Assembly (NCBI RefSeq): GCF_964355755.1
Contig: NC_092674.1
Coordinates: 5,001 to 67,000, forward strand
DNA from: Antedon mediterranea
Taxonomy: Eukaryota > Echinodermata > Crinoidea > Comatulida > Antedonidae
Direction of reading: 5' to 3'
Length of the DNA stretch: 62,000 bases
The translations under genes and the position numbers were made by a program. The number at the start of each line of letters is the position of its first letter. Within the stretch, counting starts at the first letter, position 1. The notes beneath the pieces are model-generated. The model was not told the origin of the DNA. It worked only from the letters and a program-made list of their open reading frames with translations, and did not search any database. This document shows positions 37,334 through 51,100 of the stretch, one piece after another.

Positions 37334-38688
37334 GTATTTACGGGTGCAGGTCAACTCGGCCCTAAACCGTCTCGGCCAAAGTCAAGTCGGCCCCACGTCA
37401 AGTCGGCCCCAAGTCAAGTCGGCCTCAAGTCAACTCGGCCTCACGTCAACTCGGCCTCAAGTCAACTCGGCCTAAAGTCAACTCGGCCAAAAACTAATCC
37501 GTCAACTCGGCCTTTAAAAAGTATGGAACGCCAAAAGTGCTAATATAGTAGTTCATTTATTACAATGGCAGGATATAGTACGGTTAGGCCTACATAATAG
37601 ATGAAATAAAACGGAAATTTCAAATTTGATTATAATGGAGAATCCAATGAATACATTTATGGGAAATTTTCAACGTGAGGCGCGCCCGTTCACCGTTCCG
37701 TTTAAAACATTCACACCTGTTCCGTTTTGTGACGTGACGTTAAAATAGCAGCCGTTTCTGGATGATCATCGGATGATAGTGAGGAAGAAATTATTCTTTT
37801 TAGTTAAAGATGATATTACAAAACGGGACAAAAGATTCCCGATGATAGTATAACAACACACACCATGACAAATTCCATGAATCCATAATTAAATACAATA
37901 AAATCACAATCACATCCCTATGGACTGTTATGGAAGCAAATTTCTCTCTTTCCATGGTGTACTGTATTAATTATGAATAATTATGAAGTACTAAACGAAA
38001 TGAAAATAAAAATGTCATACAAAAAAACCGTAAGGCCTATTTGAAAATAATGCACATTCATGTCTGGGTGTGTGTGTGCATGTAACCTATACCCATAATG
38101 CTTATGCAATTTGTTTTCTTGCCTTTTGATTTGTTATGATTTTAATGTCATTTTATTCTTTTGATGTATATCTGTACAGTTTTAGACCGAAGTATATTGT
38201 TTAAATATTATTTTTTTTAATGTCTTCTTTGACAGTTATTCCTGTATACAAAATGTGAAGAAATATTTGTTTATTTCAAACAATATAAATAAATACTACC
38301 TATCAATTAATATTATTTAATCATTAATATTGAATTTTCCGTTGTATTTCGTCTATTTAGTATTATGTAGGCCTAACCGTACTATATCCTGCCATTATAA
38401 TATTAACTACTATATTAGCACTTTTTGCGTTTCATAGTTTTTAGAGGCCGAGTTGACGGATTAGTTTTTGGCCGAGTTCACGTGAGGCCGAGTTGACTTG
38501 AGGCCGAGTTCACGTGAGGCCGAGTTCACGTGAGGCCGAGTTGACTTGAGGCCGAGTTGACGTGGGGCCGAGTTGACGTGGGGCCGAGGTGACGTGGGGC
38601 CGAGTTGACTTGGGGCCGACTTGACGTGGGGCCGACTTGACTTTAGCCGAGACGGTTTAGGGCCGAGTTGGATCAAATTCGTATTTAC
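37334..38688. mobile_element. foldback element with long repetitive TIRs and 8-bp TSD
   Basis: Element 37342-38680 flanked by the identical octamer GTATTTAC (37334-37341 and 38681-38688). The long terminal inverted repeats consist of ~16-bp sub-repeats GTCAACTCGGCCTCAA (left) and their inverse GGCCGAGTTGACTTGA (right). They are followed inward by a second inverted block, GGATATAGTACGGTTAGGCC against GGCCTAACCGTACTATATCC. The ~700-bp centre is AT-rich with no transposase. An 8-bp duplication fits the hAT or P superfamilies; family unknown. Confidence 0.82.
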
Positions 38689-39061
38689 ATAGCAGACTGT
38701 CTTAACTGTACCTGGTTTCAAATAACATTGTTGTACTCACAAAAGAGCGATTTTTTATGTTTTTACTTACAATAAACTAATCAACAAAATATATTATTTT
38801 TTAAGTTTTATAATTACAATAAAAATAGAAGGTTATATGTTTGAATTTCACAAGAAAAGAAAAACTGATTGAAAAAAAAGCTATCTACATTTCTTCAGCA
38901 TGTACATGATTACTAATAAATAACGAAAACAAATTTTGTTATATAATCATAGGTTTTTATGCATTAGTGTTGCTCTGGTATTAAAACAAAAGTCAGTTCT
39001 AGCTTTGACCAAACATAATTTCTCCAATTGAGTATTGGTCTGTTATAAAATATAAACTTTA

Positions 39062-39176
39062 AAAAGCTCTGTCTACACTATTAAACTATTTTGACAAACA
39101 ATATATCACTCTTATATTTTGGCACATCATATTTTTTTGTCAAACTACAGTTTGATAGTGTAGACAGAGTTTTAGA
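39062..39176. mobile_element. small hairpin MITE
   Basis: About 110 bp with near-perfect inverted arms: AGCTCTGTCTACACTATTAA at the left and the inverse TAGTGTAGACAGAGTTTT at the right, plus inner TTTTGACAAA/TTTGTCAAA. It could fold into a single hairpin. No coding sequence. Confidence 0.75.
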
Positions 39177-39845
39177 TAATCTCTTAAGATTGTCGAGTGA
39201 GGTTGGGCACTGTTAGGCCTACTTTATTAAACCTCAAAAAGAAAATTACTTTACCTAAAATATTTATAACCAACAAGAGTCATTAATAAATCTTATTTTA
39301 CATTAATTAATTTTGAAGCTATTTATTATTATAGTAATTAAAATCAATATTCTACAATTCAATTTGTAAATAGGCCACATAATTTTATATGATGTAACTA
39401 ATGCTTATTGTTGAAAAGCCAGACGAATACAAATAAAGCTCTTTGGACATCTTTGAATGACTAATGTTGAATAAATAATTTGATAAACTTTATCAATATT
39501 AGTCATTTGTAGTCGAGCAGAAAGAATTATTCAATGCTGCTGCTGCTATGCACGTGATTCAACTCGTATCGCATTGCGTTTTTGAAGTGATTTTCTGGAA
39601 CCACTACGGCTACGATTGCGTCTTAGGTGCACTGTTGGACGATGACTTCTTCTTGAAGACTCTGGATGTAAACAAAGATCAAAACATATTTATCAATCAA
39701 AAGGTAAAGGTTTACCCAAGGAATATTTTCACAAAAGTGCAAAATCTAATACAGTACTTTGAAATAAAATTAAACATGAGTAAATAATTCCTCCTGAAAA
39801 GTATTGGTGATTTGGAAGTTGTGTCATAATAAATAATAAAAATTA
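39177..39845. other. intergenic DNA, nothing recognised
   Basis: AT-rich and unique. A 79-codon plus-strand ORF at 39548-39787 has no recognisable motif and no supporting context, so I do not call it a gene. Confidence 0.45.
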
Positions 39846-39847
39846 AT

Positions 39848-40440
39848 CAGAATACTGTATATACTGTAGTATATAATAATTAGTCATAATACTGTACAAC
39901 TGTATATAATTAGTCATAATACTGTACATACTGTATATAATTAGTCATAATACTGTACATACTGTATATAATTAGTCATAATACTGTACATACTGTATAT
40001 AATTAGTCACAATACTGTACATACTGTATATAATTAGTCACAATACTGTACATACTGTATATAATTAGTCATAATACTGTACATACTGTATATAATTAGT
40101 CATAATACTGTACATACTGTATATAATTAGTCATAATACTGTACATACTGTATATAATTAGTCATAATACTGTACATACTGTATATAATTAGTCATAATA
40201 CTGTACATACTGTATATAATTAGTCATAATACTGTACATACTGTATATAATTAGTCACAATACTGTACATACTGTATATAATTAGTCATAATACTGTACA
40301 TACTGTATATAATTAGTCATAATACTGTACATACTGTATATAATTAGTCATAATACTGTACATACTGTATATAATTAGTCATAATACTGTACATACTGTA
40401 TATAATTAGTCATAATACTGTACATACTGTATATAATTAG
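39848..40440. repeat. 31-bp minisatellite
   Basis: About 19 nearly perfect copies of a 31-bp unit, TCATAATACTGTACATACTG plus TATATAATTAG. A few copies read TCACAATACTG. Intergenic, downstream of the MCF2L-like gene. Confidence 0.95.
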
Positions 40441-41392
40441 GAAAGTAAATAAAGTTAGTGAATTAAAATGATACAATTAGCAAAAAAAGTGATGGTGGTA
40501 TAAAACAAAATGCTCACCTTAAACATAATCATATATATAAAACTTTTTCTGCTGTTAACATGAAAACAAAAGAAAAATCAAATGAAATGAAATTGTTAAA
40601 AACTAAATCAATGCATTAAGCATAAAACAATAAATTTTTAAATTGAATACAATGCAATGCAATTAAATCAGAGTTGTAGCCCGCATGTTGTGCAATGCAT
40701 GCATGTGGCAGTTCAAGGGGTTGTGTGTATTTAGCACTTTTCAAATTCAAATTCTTTATTGTAACAAAGTAAACATTGTTGAATTTACAATATTAAATAG
40801 CAGTGAATAAGTGCATTTTTTTAAAATATTAAATAGCAATTAAGATATAATTAAAAATACAAGTTCATTACAACATATAAAAATAACATTAAAATATTAA
40901 AAGCATTTGATAAAATTATAAAACAAGTGCTGAGTTTATAGGCCTACTGTATATAACATTTTTTGTTTTATCTTATTAAATATTAAAATCTCGGCTCAGT
41001 ATACCACCAGGGGTCCCTAACCGGGAGCCATGCTTCCTCAGTCCGACCCCAAAAGGGAAACGAAAAACTGTCATGACAAACAGGAGTGGGGGAGGGGGGT
41101 TGTCACAGACTGAATCACCATTCATGTGATAATCTGTAGTTGATAATAAAATGTCCAGATATGTTAGTTCTGACACATTATAAAATGATATTCTTATTGT
41201 TATGATGTTAACACCAAATAATTAATGTGATTAGTCTTGTAATTGATCAATGGGTATGGGTTAAAACCAGAACCAAACACACTTGTGGCTATGGCTTTAA
41301 ATAAATAATAAGTTGCTGATAGCTTTTAAAACATGGATGCAAATAAAATAAGATTAATTAGAATGTTAGCATGGCACCATGTTTATACATGA
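40441..41392. other. 3' flank of the MCF2L-like gene
   Basis: Holds the probable 3' UTR next to 41392. Around 40740-40760 CAAATTCTTTATTGTAACAA resembles the 3' tail of a retroposon. No exon recognised. Confidence 0.4.
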
Positions 41393-42145
41393 CTACACAC
41401 CTTGAGGTACATATGAAACACTAGTACGAGTTGCACGCATTGCAAGTGATTCCAAGTAACCAGCAGGAACCCAGCCTTTTTCATTTGTCAAGTTTTTGCG
41501 TACAAGCCACCAGCCTGATTTTCCAACACGTTCTACTTCTACAATGTCGCCCTCTTTTACAGGAAGTTCGGTCTCCTCAACAGTCTCATATTCAGCAAGA
41601 ACAACGTATTGGTTCATTGCAATAACCTGGATCATAGTTTAGCAATGAATGTTAAGGGCTAATTATATATATGTTGATTGGTGGAAGCTTAGCATATAAC
41701 TCTCATTAGCAAAAGCAAGCATAGATGTTCTTTATAGTCATTTATAAATCGTTTAATAATTAAGCAACAATGAATAATATATTAGTTCTATATGCAATGA
41801 AAGATGTATGAGAAATTGTCATAAAGCTAAGTACACTGTATGGTATTATTAGTTATTTATAAATCATTGAATTATATTAACCCTAGCTTGAAAAATAATA
41901 TTAAATAATAATAAATTCAAAGAAACAACAAATATATGAAATGGTAAATAATTATATTTACTTGAGTGTTAACAGAACATGTGTCATCCATCCCATCATC
42001 AGAATCGCTAAATTCTTCACTAGCCCAACCATCCTCATCATTATCTGCTAAGGACATGTTGACAAAGTTCCCACTAGCAGATGATGTTTCACTTGGAGTC
42101 GGTGATGGGAGAACTGTTGTGTCATGTCCAAGATTATTATTAATT
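41393..42145 (-). CDS. MCF2L: MCF2L-like exons: acidic linker and C-terminal SH3
   Basis: 42145-41962 encodes a Ser/Asp/Glu linker containing DNDEDGWASEEFSDSDDGMD. 41626-41393 encodes an SH3: YVVLAEYETVEETELPVKEG (ALYDY region), GKSGWWLVRK (WW pair in the n-Src/distal region) and EKGWVPAGYLE (the WVPxxYL binding edge). It ends 20 residues later with VPQGV and TAG. CAAG followed by GTGTGT overlaps the stop and could act as a donor for an alternative C-terminus. Confidence 0.9.
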
Positions 42146-45100
42146 CTATGAAAAATAACAAGAACAATGTTGTGTTTGACACCTTTCAACAAATATATAT
42201 ATTTAGATATTACATTCCTTTGAAGTATTTTGTAATATAGATTTGTATAGCTTTACCTATTGTTATCAAATATTTCATGAGTCTTTTGTTCGATGAGGTC
42301 CTTCATAGCTGAAATAAAAAATATATTTTGAAAACAGATAAACAAATCAGTCATTACAAATTGTGAAACAAATACAAATAGGTTTATTAATAAATCTCAA
42401 AATTTTTACTTACCTAGCTCTTCCTCTAGCTGGCTGTGAAGTAGCTCCCTGATTTCTTTTACCCATGTTACTTTAGTCTCATCATTCACAGCCTATAGAC
42501 ATATCATTTCAAAATATTAAAGTATTACATTTACTATAAATTTTGTTTTGAAAAACCAAAAAAGTTTAACTTACCTGTATAATGTGAATTTCTGATTTAT
42601 CTTGCAGCCACAATTCAAATTTTCTCCTGTCTCCTTTTACATGTTCTGTAATTCCAAGGTCTTGTACCTGATTATTAAAGTAATTAATTTATTAATTTTC
42701 ATAAAGGTTTCATTAAAATTGTTAACTTATAGATAACCATTGTTCAATGCTAGAATACAATAAAGAATTAGTACGAACCCTTAACTTGTTCTTGTATGTG
42801 TAGCAGATTTTATCTTTCAAATCATCCCTTTTCTTGCAGAATAAAATACACTTCTCATAAAGAAACATATGCCTTTGCATTTTCTTAAATCTAATGTCTT
42901 TAATATTTCCTTTTTTGTGTTCAACCCATACATAGAAAGAACCTTGCATGAGTAGTTTTCCAAGATCTGAGAGTCTGCCATCAAAGCCTGTGATGGCTAT
43001 CTGATGCATTGAATCATTCACAAATTTCAAAACATGTAACATACAGTCTAGGGCTTTCTGAAGGTCAGACACACCCGTCTCAGCTGCTGAATATTTTAAC
43101 ATCTCCTATAAAACATTTAATCAAACAATTTATTCACAAGAAAAGTTTTTGATTGCGTTTACAATCCTAGTACTGTATGAAATAAAGAAAAATGATGGAT
43201 GACATTACAAAAACGTTTTTTGCCATTTAAATGAATCAATCAATAATCTTATAAAATAGAATACAAACATTTCCGACATGATAGAAAGATAATTCAGGAA
43301 ATGTATATGTATATGTATATGTAAATCAAAGAGCTGCATAGGCAGGATACAGAAAAAAATCAAGATCAAATAAGTTAAAACTGCCTCAATATAGAATTAT
43401 TTTAACAACATGTTTCGGGCATAGCCCATCATCAGGTGAAAAGAATTGTAACAAAGGATAACATATGTCACAAAATTACATAATAAAACAAATCAGCCAA
43501 TCAAAGATGTTAACAAACAAAAGGCATAGTTATAAAGGCACGCCTCCAAAAGCTATGGGGTACAAAGCAGGAATGGTTGCTTATAAAGCAGGAAATTTAA
43601 AACAAAGACAAAAGCTTCAAGTGTAAATAATTGTTAATATGTGAATGTCTCTGGCAAAATTAATGTTTAAAGGATCTAAATTGTACATTTATGCCGGTAG
43701 GGGCAAGAGTGCTAAGCTTTACTATTATTCTTTCTTCTATAATTCTACGAGATGTCTCAGAACCATTACATACTTTAACACCAGAAATTGTAATATCCGA
43801 AAGGGAATGCTCATTATTACAAAAATGGGTGGCTACAGGTAATCCGGGAGTCTTTAGTTTAATAGACCTTAAATGTTCTACAAACCTATCACCTAACCTG
43901 CATTTAGTTTCACCAATATAAAGCATATTACATTTAGTACACGAAATACAATAAACTAGATTTCTAGTGGTGCACGTAATACGATCTGTGATAACATAAT
44001 TACCAGAAGGTCCTACTTTTTGGTTTGAACATGAAACGTAATTACATGTCGAACATCTATTTCTATTACATTTGAATGTTCCAGTTGATTCATTACCTTT
44101 GTTTTGTAATTTAGATTTAACTAAAGTTTCTTTAATGCTTTGATCACGTCTGTAAGCTATCATGGGTGGTTCTTGAAAAATATCTTTTGTAGCGGATTTA
44201 TCTTCAGTCAAAATTGAAAAGTTATCGCGGACAATGTTAATAACCTTTTTATTCATAGGATGATACGTGAGGACTAGAGGTATGCGGTTACAAGCATTTG
44301 TATTATGTGTAGGTTGCAATGTGTCCTCGTCGTGCGTTAACTGGCAAACTTTTCTTAGAGATTTCACAGTAATGTCAGATGGATATTCGCGTGCATTGAA
44401 AAAATCGATCATCTCAGATGCTTTGATGTTAAAGTCATCATCATCGCTACATAAACGTCGAAGTCTAACAAGTTGCGAATACGGTATAGCATTCTTACAA
44501 GCTGGAGGATGCGAAGAGTTGTAATTTAGATAAGTGTGCGCGTCAGTATCTTTGTAGTGAACGGATGTAGAAAGACCAGGTTTATCAATAGATAAACTAA
44601 TATCAAGGAAAGGCACACACTTGTCAGAAATTTCATGAGTAAACTTTATAGCAGGATGAAAATTGTTCACGAAGTTAATGAACTCATTAAGTATATGTAT
44701 ATGTATATATGTATATGTAAATCATACTGTAAATTATAGAAACAGTGCTCATATTCGGAACATGATCTCATAATCGCGTTGAACATAGCTCATTGGCGAA
44801 AGTTCCGTATTTTTTAGTTGTATGAAAAAATGTCTCTGGCTGTGTATGTATATGTATATGTATATGTATATGATGAACAAAGGTGTTTAAGTTAAGCATT
44901 GTCACGCAAAAAATACACGACATGATAGAAAGATAATTCAGGAAATGTATGAACGAAGGTGTTTAAGTTTAGCATTGTCACGCAAAAAATACACGACATG
45001 ATAGAAAGATAATTCAGGAAATGTATGAACAAAGGTGTTTAAGTTTAGCATTGTCACGCAACAAATACACAAGTGGATTTACCTTAAGCAATAGCTGATA

Positions 45101-48100
45101 TTTTGTTATCCTTTGAACTGGTTTCAACAAATATGCACTTAAAGGTAACCTATGGCCCAACTGCTTTTGACACTCCTGCAAAACAGAATATCATCAAACA
45201 CTGAATGATTGCTTTGAAATTAAAATTTAAATAATTCAGAAGCTTTGTAATGCTAACACACATTTTCTATGTAGTAATATTAACAGGTGTCACTGTATGA
45301 GCAGGGAGTTGTTAAATAAATTTATTTTACAACTCCCTGGTATGAGTAAACATTGCTGTAATTAAATTTTAGACACGACATGAAGCAATTTTGAAAATGT
45401 CGTAATAACATGCAGATTTAGAATCAAACAGTCATCCTTGTGTTGTGAATACTTACAACAAAGAATGGGTTGTCATTTCCACACTCCCTTCTTAGCACCT
45501 CAGCCTGTGGTTTATTTTGGCAATAAATACTATACAATTTATTAATTTCATGCTCCTGAAAAATCAAACGACAAATCAAGCACACCATGAAATTAAATGT
45601 TGTCTCACTAATATTGTACTTTCTTTTAAATTTAACTCAAACATCTGTGGCCATCTATAAGAAATATTTTCTGTGCTAAAAAAGTATATAGCATGTAGAG
45701 ATAGAAGGCCCTATAATGAAAAATGTAATTATTAAAATAATTTGTTAAATTTAATGCATGCTTTTGGTAAAGATAGAGTATTTGTTTGTAAAACTTTTTT
45801 ATTACTATTATTGTAGAGTTTCTAATAACAATATTTTAAATAATTGATATGATAATAATTGATATGATAATAATTGATATGATAATAATTGATATGATAA
45901 TAATTGATATGATAATAATTGATATGATAATAATTGATATGATAATAATTGATATGATAATAATTGATATGATAATAATTGATATGATAATAATTGATAT
46001 GATAATAATTGATATGATAATAATTGATATGATAATAATTGATATGATAATAATTGATATGATAATAATTGATATGATAATAATTGATATGATAATAATT
46101 GATATGATAATAATTGATATGATAATAATTGATATGATAATAATTGATATGATAATAACTGTATTAATGTTTTATTATTTCAAACTGGCTATGTGATTCA
46201 TACAAGTATAAAATTAATTGTGACTCAGGAACTTGGGTCCCAAAGCTTCGTGTGAATTTCCCATGGACTAATAGTGACAACAGTCATAATACTATAGTTT
46301 AAACAAGGTTTTGAAGGTTATAACTGACTTCTAACTGTATTAAATTGATTAAATGAAAATGGCAACATAAAACCATAACTAATGGTTATGTTCAGTATGT
46401 TATTTAATTCATCTATTACATTCCATTCCTTTTGTCAATTTATACCATTTAATTCATCTATTACATTCCATTCCTTTTGTCTATTTATACTATTTAATTC
46501 ATCTATTACATTCCATTCCTTTTGTCTATTTATACTATTTAATTCATCTATTACATTCCATTCCTTTTGTCTATTTATACCATTTAATTCATCTATTACA
46601 TTCCATTCCTTTTGTCTATTTCTACTATTTAATTCATCTATTACATTCCATTCCTTTTGTCTATTTATACTATTTAATTCATCTATATTACATTCCATTC
46701 CTTTTGTCTATTTATACTATTTAATTCATCTATTACATTCCATTCCTTTTGTCTATTTATACTATTTAATTCATCTATTACATTCCATTCCTTTTGTCTA
46801 TTTATACTATTTAATTCATCTATTACATTCCATTCCTTTTGTCTATTTATACTATTTAATTCATCTATTACATTCCATTCCTTTTGTCTATTTATACAAA
46901 TTAACGGACGTAATCCAGTACAGACGCGCCCTATCTGGCAGCGAAGAAAATACTTATTTTCATGCTTTTTTGTTTTCTTATTTGATGTTTGGTGTGGATA
47001 TTCTGTTTGCATTTAACTGTCTGTTTGTGGTGATGTGATTTGTTTGGTGAAACTTTGTTTGTGCTGTCTTAAAATTGTCAAGTTGGAACTGTACTAAAGC
47101 TAGGCCCATTGTTGGTACATATAACATCTCGGATTCGCCGGAAACGTTGCAGTGGTGGAGAGGCTTGTCCTGACGGAACATTCCAGTGATCCTCATTTGC
47201 ATAACAATGTGTTTCAGTAGAGAGCGTATCGCAGGCTATAAGTATTCCGACGCTAAACTAAGCAAGGATGTATTCGTTTCTCTTAAAGAGCTGGGAATTC
47301 TAGCCACCCACCATCGCGGTTGTCGTGGAGGTAGATTCAAACAGAGAGTAATACCAGTTAGGATATCCTCAAGACATAACCATAGGCAGTGTGGAAAAGG
47401 TTCCAGTGGATGTAACCCTAACAACCTTGTTCATCTCGCTCAACAATATACTGGGTGGAATTTTCCTTCGTTTTTTAGTAGTAGGAGTAGTCGTATATGT
47501 GAAAGACTCAATTCCTTATAAAGTTTGGTCAGAAATTAAGAATGAAGCATTCGAGAGTATATGGATAACCATTCGTCCCAAACGCTTGCCACGCAAAATC
47601 GCCAATATAACCATAGGATTGATCTACCACCCTCCAAATTCAAATGATTTAGAAATGTGCAACCATATTATTCACAGTCTTGATTATGTGTGCTCAAAGC
47701 ACCCGGAAACCGGCATCGTGATTACTGGTGATTTTAACCGCATGAAGGACTATAAATTGGTAAAGTTCCCGCTAAAGCAATTAAGGATGAAGCATTCGAG
47801 AGTATATGGATAACCATTCGTCCCAAACGCTTGCCACGCAAAATCGCGAATATAACCATAGGATTGATCTACCACCCTCCAAATTCAAATGATTTAGAAA
47901 TGTGCAACCATATTATTCACAGTCTTGATTATGTGTGCTCAAAGCACCCGGAAACCGGCATCGTGATTACTGGTGATTTTAACCGCATGAAGGACTATAA
48001 ATTGGTAAAGTTCCCGCTAAAGCAACTAGTTAAAATACCCACAAGAAAGGAAGCGATTCTCGATTTGTTTTATACGTCATTGGGAGAGTTTTATTTGGCC

Positions 48101-51100
48101 CCTATCACCGAGCCTCCTCTTGGCCTTTCGGACCATAGGGTAGTTATCTGCAAGCCGGTCGCAAATGTGAAACTTGATCACTACTACACTAACAAGAGCC
48201 TTAAGAGGTTGTTTAAACAGAACAATAAACTTTTGTTTTTTGAGGACATTTGTAGTATTAGATGGCATGATATGTATAAGTTAAATGATTGTTATAGTCA
48301 ATTTAAGTTTTTTAATGATAAGTTACAATCTTTATATAACCATCATTTTCCCCTTGTTCCCTTAACACAGTATGTGATGGATAAACCCTGGGTTACTTCC
48401 AAATATAAGAATCTTATTCGTAAACGTCAAATTGCTTTTAAGGAAGGAAATCTTATTGAGTTCCGCTCACTGAGAAACAAAGTTAACCGGATGTCAAAAT
48501 CCCTACGTAAATCTTTTTACAAAAACAATGTAGCTAAGCTCTTGAATTCGGATTCCCGATCCTGGTGGAAACACACCAAAAGGTTTCTCAATCTAGGATG
48601 CAAAGAAAATCATGCACTTGTAGGAATGTCAAATTTGCTGTGTAACGGCAATAATACCTTGCTTTCAAATAAAATTAATCAATTTTTTGCCTCATTGACC
48701 ACGGAATTTAAACCCCTCCCTCCCCTAGATCCACTATTAGATATTGATGAAATCCCTAGTCACCTTATCATAGAGCTGGAAACTGTCAGGATTAAACTTA
48801 ATCAAATTAAATGTAATAAAGCCCCTGGTCCAGATGACCTTCCCCCCTGGGTGTTTAAAGAGGGTGCTGAGATTCTTAGTGGTCCTTTATGTGCTATTGC
48901 TAACTCAAGTGTTAGAAACGGATGGGTTCCCCGAGAATGGAAACGAGCCAATATTGTCCCAATCCCAAAAGCTTTTCCATGTAATCAATTTGGATTCCAA
49001 GAACCTGGAAGTAATGCTCAAATCAGTCAATTTGCCAAACAAACTTACAACTGTAATCCACCTTTCCTTTTGTCTATTTATACTTTTTATAGCTCTTTTA
49101 TGTTCAATTAAAAGATTATTTGTATTGTTTCTAACCATTTAAAATATTATTTTCAAATTACTTGAAAAAAGGAACAGCATTGCAACACTATGTAATGAAG
49201 TGTGGTTTAGGCCTGATAAAGGGAAGTAAAGCTTTACAAATGATTCAATGTTAATCTCAAAATCAAGTCAAATAATGCAAGAGCAAACACAAACTTGGCT
49301 TCAATAACTGTTTAGCAATTAAAATCTAACAATCATAAATACATTTTTTATTAGCTAATTTTATTTAGTTATTAATGTGAACCTATTAAGTGACAATTCT
49401 TAATAATCATCATATTAGAAGAACAGTTAAAAAACTACATACTCTTTCAACAAAACACCGGCCAACCAATGCTGGAGTACTTTTGCAGTTTTCCAGGTCA
49501 ACAAGGAATGTACTGAAAGAATTAAATATTTATATTAAAAGCAAAGTGTTTGTGGTTGGTGATGATGATATGATGATCACAATAAGATAGTAATGATAAT
49601 GGTATGATGATGTTGATAATGATATGATGATCACAATAAGATAGTGATGATAATGGTATGATGATGATGATGATGATAAGTCAAGTCAAGTCAAGTATCA
49701 TTTATTATCATTTGTTTTAGGAAAAACATAGAAATTCTGTTTGCTCTGTTGGCGGAGCACAATATCCAACGGACACAACACGAACTCAAAAAACAAGAAC
49801 ATTACAAAAAAAAGTCTGATCATGGTATGATGATGATGATGATAATGATATGATGATCACAATAAGATAATGATGATAATGGTATGATGATGATAATGAA
49901 ATGATGATCACAATAAGATAGGTTAATGATAATGGTATGATGATGATTATAATATGATGATCACAATAAGATAGTAATGATCATGGTATGATGATGATGA
50001 TGATAATGATATGATGATCACAATAAGATAGTGATGATAATGGTATTATGATGATGATAATGATATGATGATCATAATAAGATAGTGATGATAATGGTAT
50101 AATGATGATGATAATGATATGATGATCACAATAAGATAGTAATGATAATGGTATGATGGTGATGATGATGATAATGATATGATGATCACAATAAGATAGT
50201 GATGATAATGGTATGATAATGATATGATTATCACAATAAGTTAGTGATGATAATGGTATGATGATGATGATAATGATATGATCACAATAAGATAGTGATG
50301 ATAATGGTATTATGATGATTATAATGATATGATGATCACAATAAGATAGTAATGATCATGGTATGATGATGATGATGATGATGATGATGATAATGATAAT
50401 GATATGATGATCACAATAAGATAGTAATGAAATGGTATGATGATGATGGTATAATGATCACAATAACATAGTGATGATAATGGTATGATGATAATGTTGA
50501 TAATGATATGATGATCACAATAAGATAGTGATGGTAATAGTATGATGATGCCTGATGATAATGATATGATGATCACAATAGGATAGTGATGATAATGGTA
50601 TGATTTTTATATTTATATTTCTTTATTCTGATACAAAATCAATAGGATAAAAACACAAAAAGTACCGAGACGGCAAACTTATTTCCATTGTGGTCCTAAA
50701 CAAATATAACAGAATAAACAAGGAAAACCACAATAACTTAAACATAATACACAAACAAATAGCAAATTAAATTTCTCTTAATCTAAGAATTTCACAAAAA
50801 TAACTTTTTGATCTCTGTTTAAATAATTGTAATGAAGAGGAGCTTTGAACAAAATAGGGGAGTGAATTCCATAACTGAATGCTTGTTATTAAGAAAGTTG
50901 ACCTGTTGTGAGTTCCTATGACTGGAATTTGGATCGAAATGTTGTCTCTAGCAAATCTTGTATTGTGATTGTGACGTTGTCTCGTCAGGGTAATTGTATC
51001 CAGGTAAGTTGGAGCACTTTTGTTAATTATTTTATACATAATACATAGTTTCCTCACTTGTACTCTTAGGTCAACTGGCAACCAATTTAAGTTTACAAAC

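Larger units (their letters stand above)
43270..45062. repeat. 76-bp minisatellite with TATATG tracts, split by a transposon
   Basis: Copies of a 76-bp unit (GTGTTTAAGTTTAGCATTGT, then ACATGATAGAAAGATAATTC) occur at 44880-45062. A piece of the same unit ending in a TATATG tract lies at 43272-43326. The Penelope-like element at about 43.36-44.69 kb lies between them, and another TATATG tract at 44690-44720 marks its far side. Confidence 0.75.

Noticed and set aside
40976-41176. 66-codon minus-strand ORF as an extra MCF2L-like exon
   Set aside because: It lies after a natural stop, has no acceptor and no resemblance to the family.
45849-46196. 115-codon ORF of repeated IIIDM
   Set aside because: Pure 15-bp minisatellite; unit length divisible by three explains the open frame.
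46382-47038. 218-codon plus-strand and matching minus-strand ORFs in the 45-bp array
   Set aside because: Both strands are open because the unit is 45 bp; no domain, and the frame runs into LINE leader sequence.
47391-49111. Host gene on the plus strand
   Set aside because: The endonuclease and RT motifs (GDFN, SDHR, APGPDDLP) identify a LINE.
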